From: Diplonema japonicum
Taxonomy: Eukaryota > Euglenozoa > Diplonemea > Diplonemida > Diplonemidae
NCBI GenBank assembly: GCA_964019335.1
Contig: OZ025704.1
Coordinates: forward strand, 124,001 to 188,000
DNA: 64,000 bases
Direction: 5' to 3'
The number at the start of each line of letters is the position of its first letter. Position 1 is the stretch's first letter. The notes below the pieces were generated by a model. That model was not told the origin of the DNA. It did not search any database and saw only the letters and a list, made by a program, of their open reading frames with translations. The position numbers and the translations under genes were made by a program. Positions 63,915-64,000 of this stretch are shown here, in pieces.

Positions 63915-64000
63915 TCAGACAACAATTTTACACCTTTTTTTTTTTTTTTTTTTTTTGCTTTCTTTCCCCTGCTAGCAGTCTTCTTTGCCCCCTTCCCTCC

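Noticed and set aside
7400-63990. Many short frames of Phe, Lys, Pro or Ser in spacers
   Set aside because: They are translations of T, A and C homopolymers without starts, leaders or composition of real genes.

Overview
The window is nuclear DNA of a eukaryotic microbe and most likely comes from a diplonemid (Euglenozoa, Diplonemea; a Diplonema/Paradiplonema-like genome). The main evidence is at 13937-13974. There, a 38-nt stretch matches the diplonemid spliced-leader (SL) exon as I remember it, with about two changes, and is followed at once by a GTATC splice donor. Three other features fit. Every supported protein gene lies on the + strand, as expected for polycistronic euglenozoan transcription. 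Several starts sit just downstream of pyrimidine-AG acceptors suited to SL trans-splicing. The last gene carries an FY..NP..VD motif that I recall from kinetoplastid proteins. Coding DNA is GC-moderate and non-coding DNA is almost entirely long A, T, C and G runs.

Layout: (1) 1-7443, 3' part of a giant EGF/IPT/multi-TM/EF-hand/PDZ surface protein. (2) 8366-12414, a Cys-repeat type I membrane protein and a lipid-anchored CUE/Tudor-like protein. (3) 13937-15680, the SL RNA locus and a Gln-rich gene with 30- and 31-bp introns. (4) 15754-23399, a glutathione-transferase-like protein, an ankyrin protein and a mucin-like multi-TM protein. (5) 23400-26614, gene-free DNA with islands of complex sequence. 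(6) 26615-32597, a BSD-domain protein whose intron holds a mobile element, and a long coiled-coil protein. (7) 33905-42625, a 2-oxoglutarate oxygenase-like protein, a full-size ABCD-type ABC transporter, an unknown protein and an inositol polyphosphate kinase. (8) 42626-46985, gene-poor DNA with a second element copy. (9) 46986-50996, a degenerate kinesin, a small unknown protein and a protein kinase. (10) 50997-58615, a 1.45-kb element, small unknown proteins, a Trp-repeat protein and a third tyrosine-recombinase element. (11) 58616-63914, a MAK/ICK/MOK-like kinase, a WD40/coiled-coil protein and the small motif protein.

I could place 22 introns by reading-frame and family continuity. Twenty are 30-66 bp, many little more than a donor plus a homopolymer; 13 of the 22 begin GTATG. 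One is 130 bp and one is 745 bp, and the 745-bp intron is explained by a 688-bp inserted element. The most novel content is this element family: short tyrosine-recombinase-derived elements with long subterminal palindromes rich in GTGAAA/TTTCAC, present as a near-identical pair (27200-27887 and 42937-43624) plus a diverged relative (57441-58096). A second family with ATTTGGG repeats lies at 51345-52797, with a related end at 25888-26015. The genes do not form an obvious pathway; surface/membrane proteins and cytoskeletal, ciliary or signalling-type proteins dominate.
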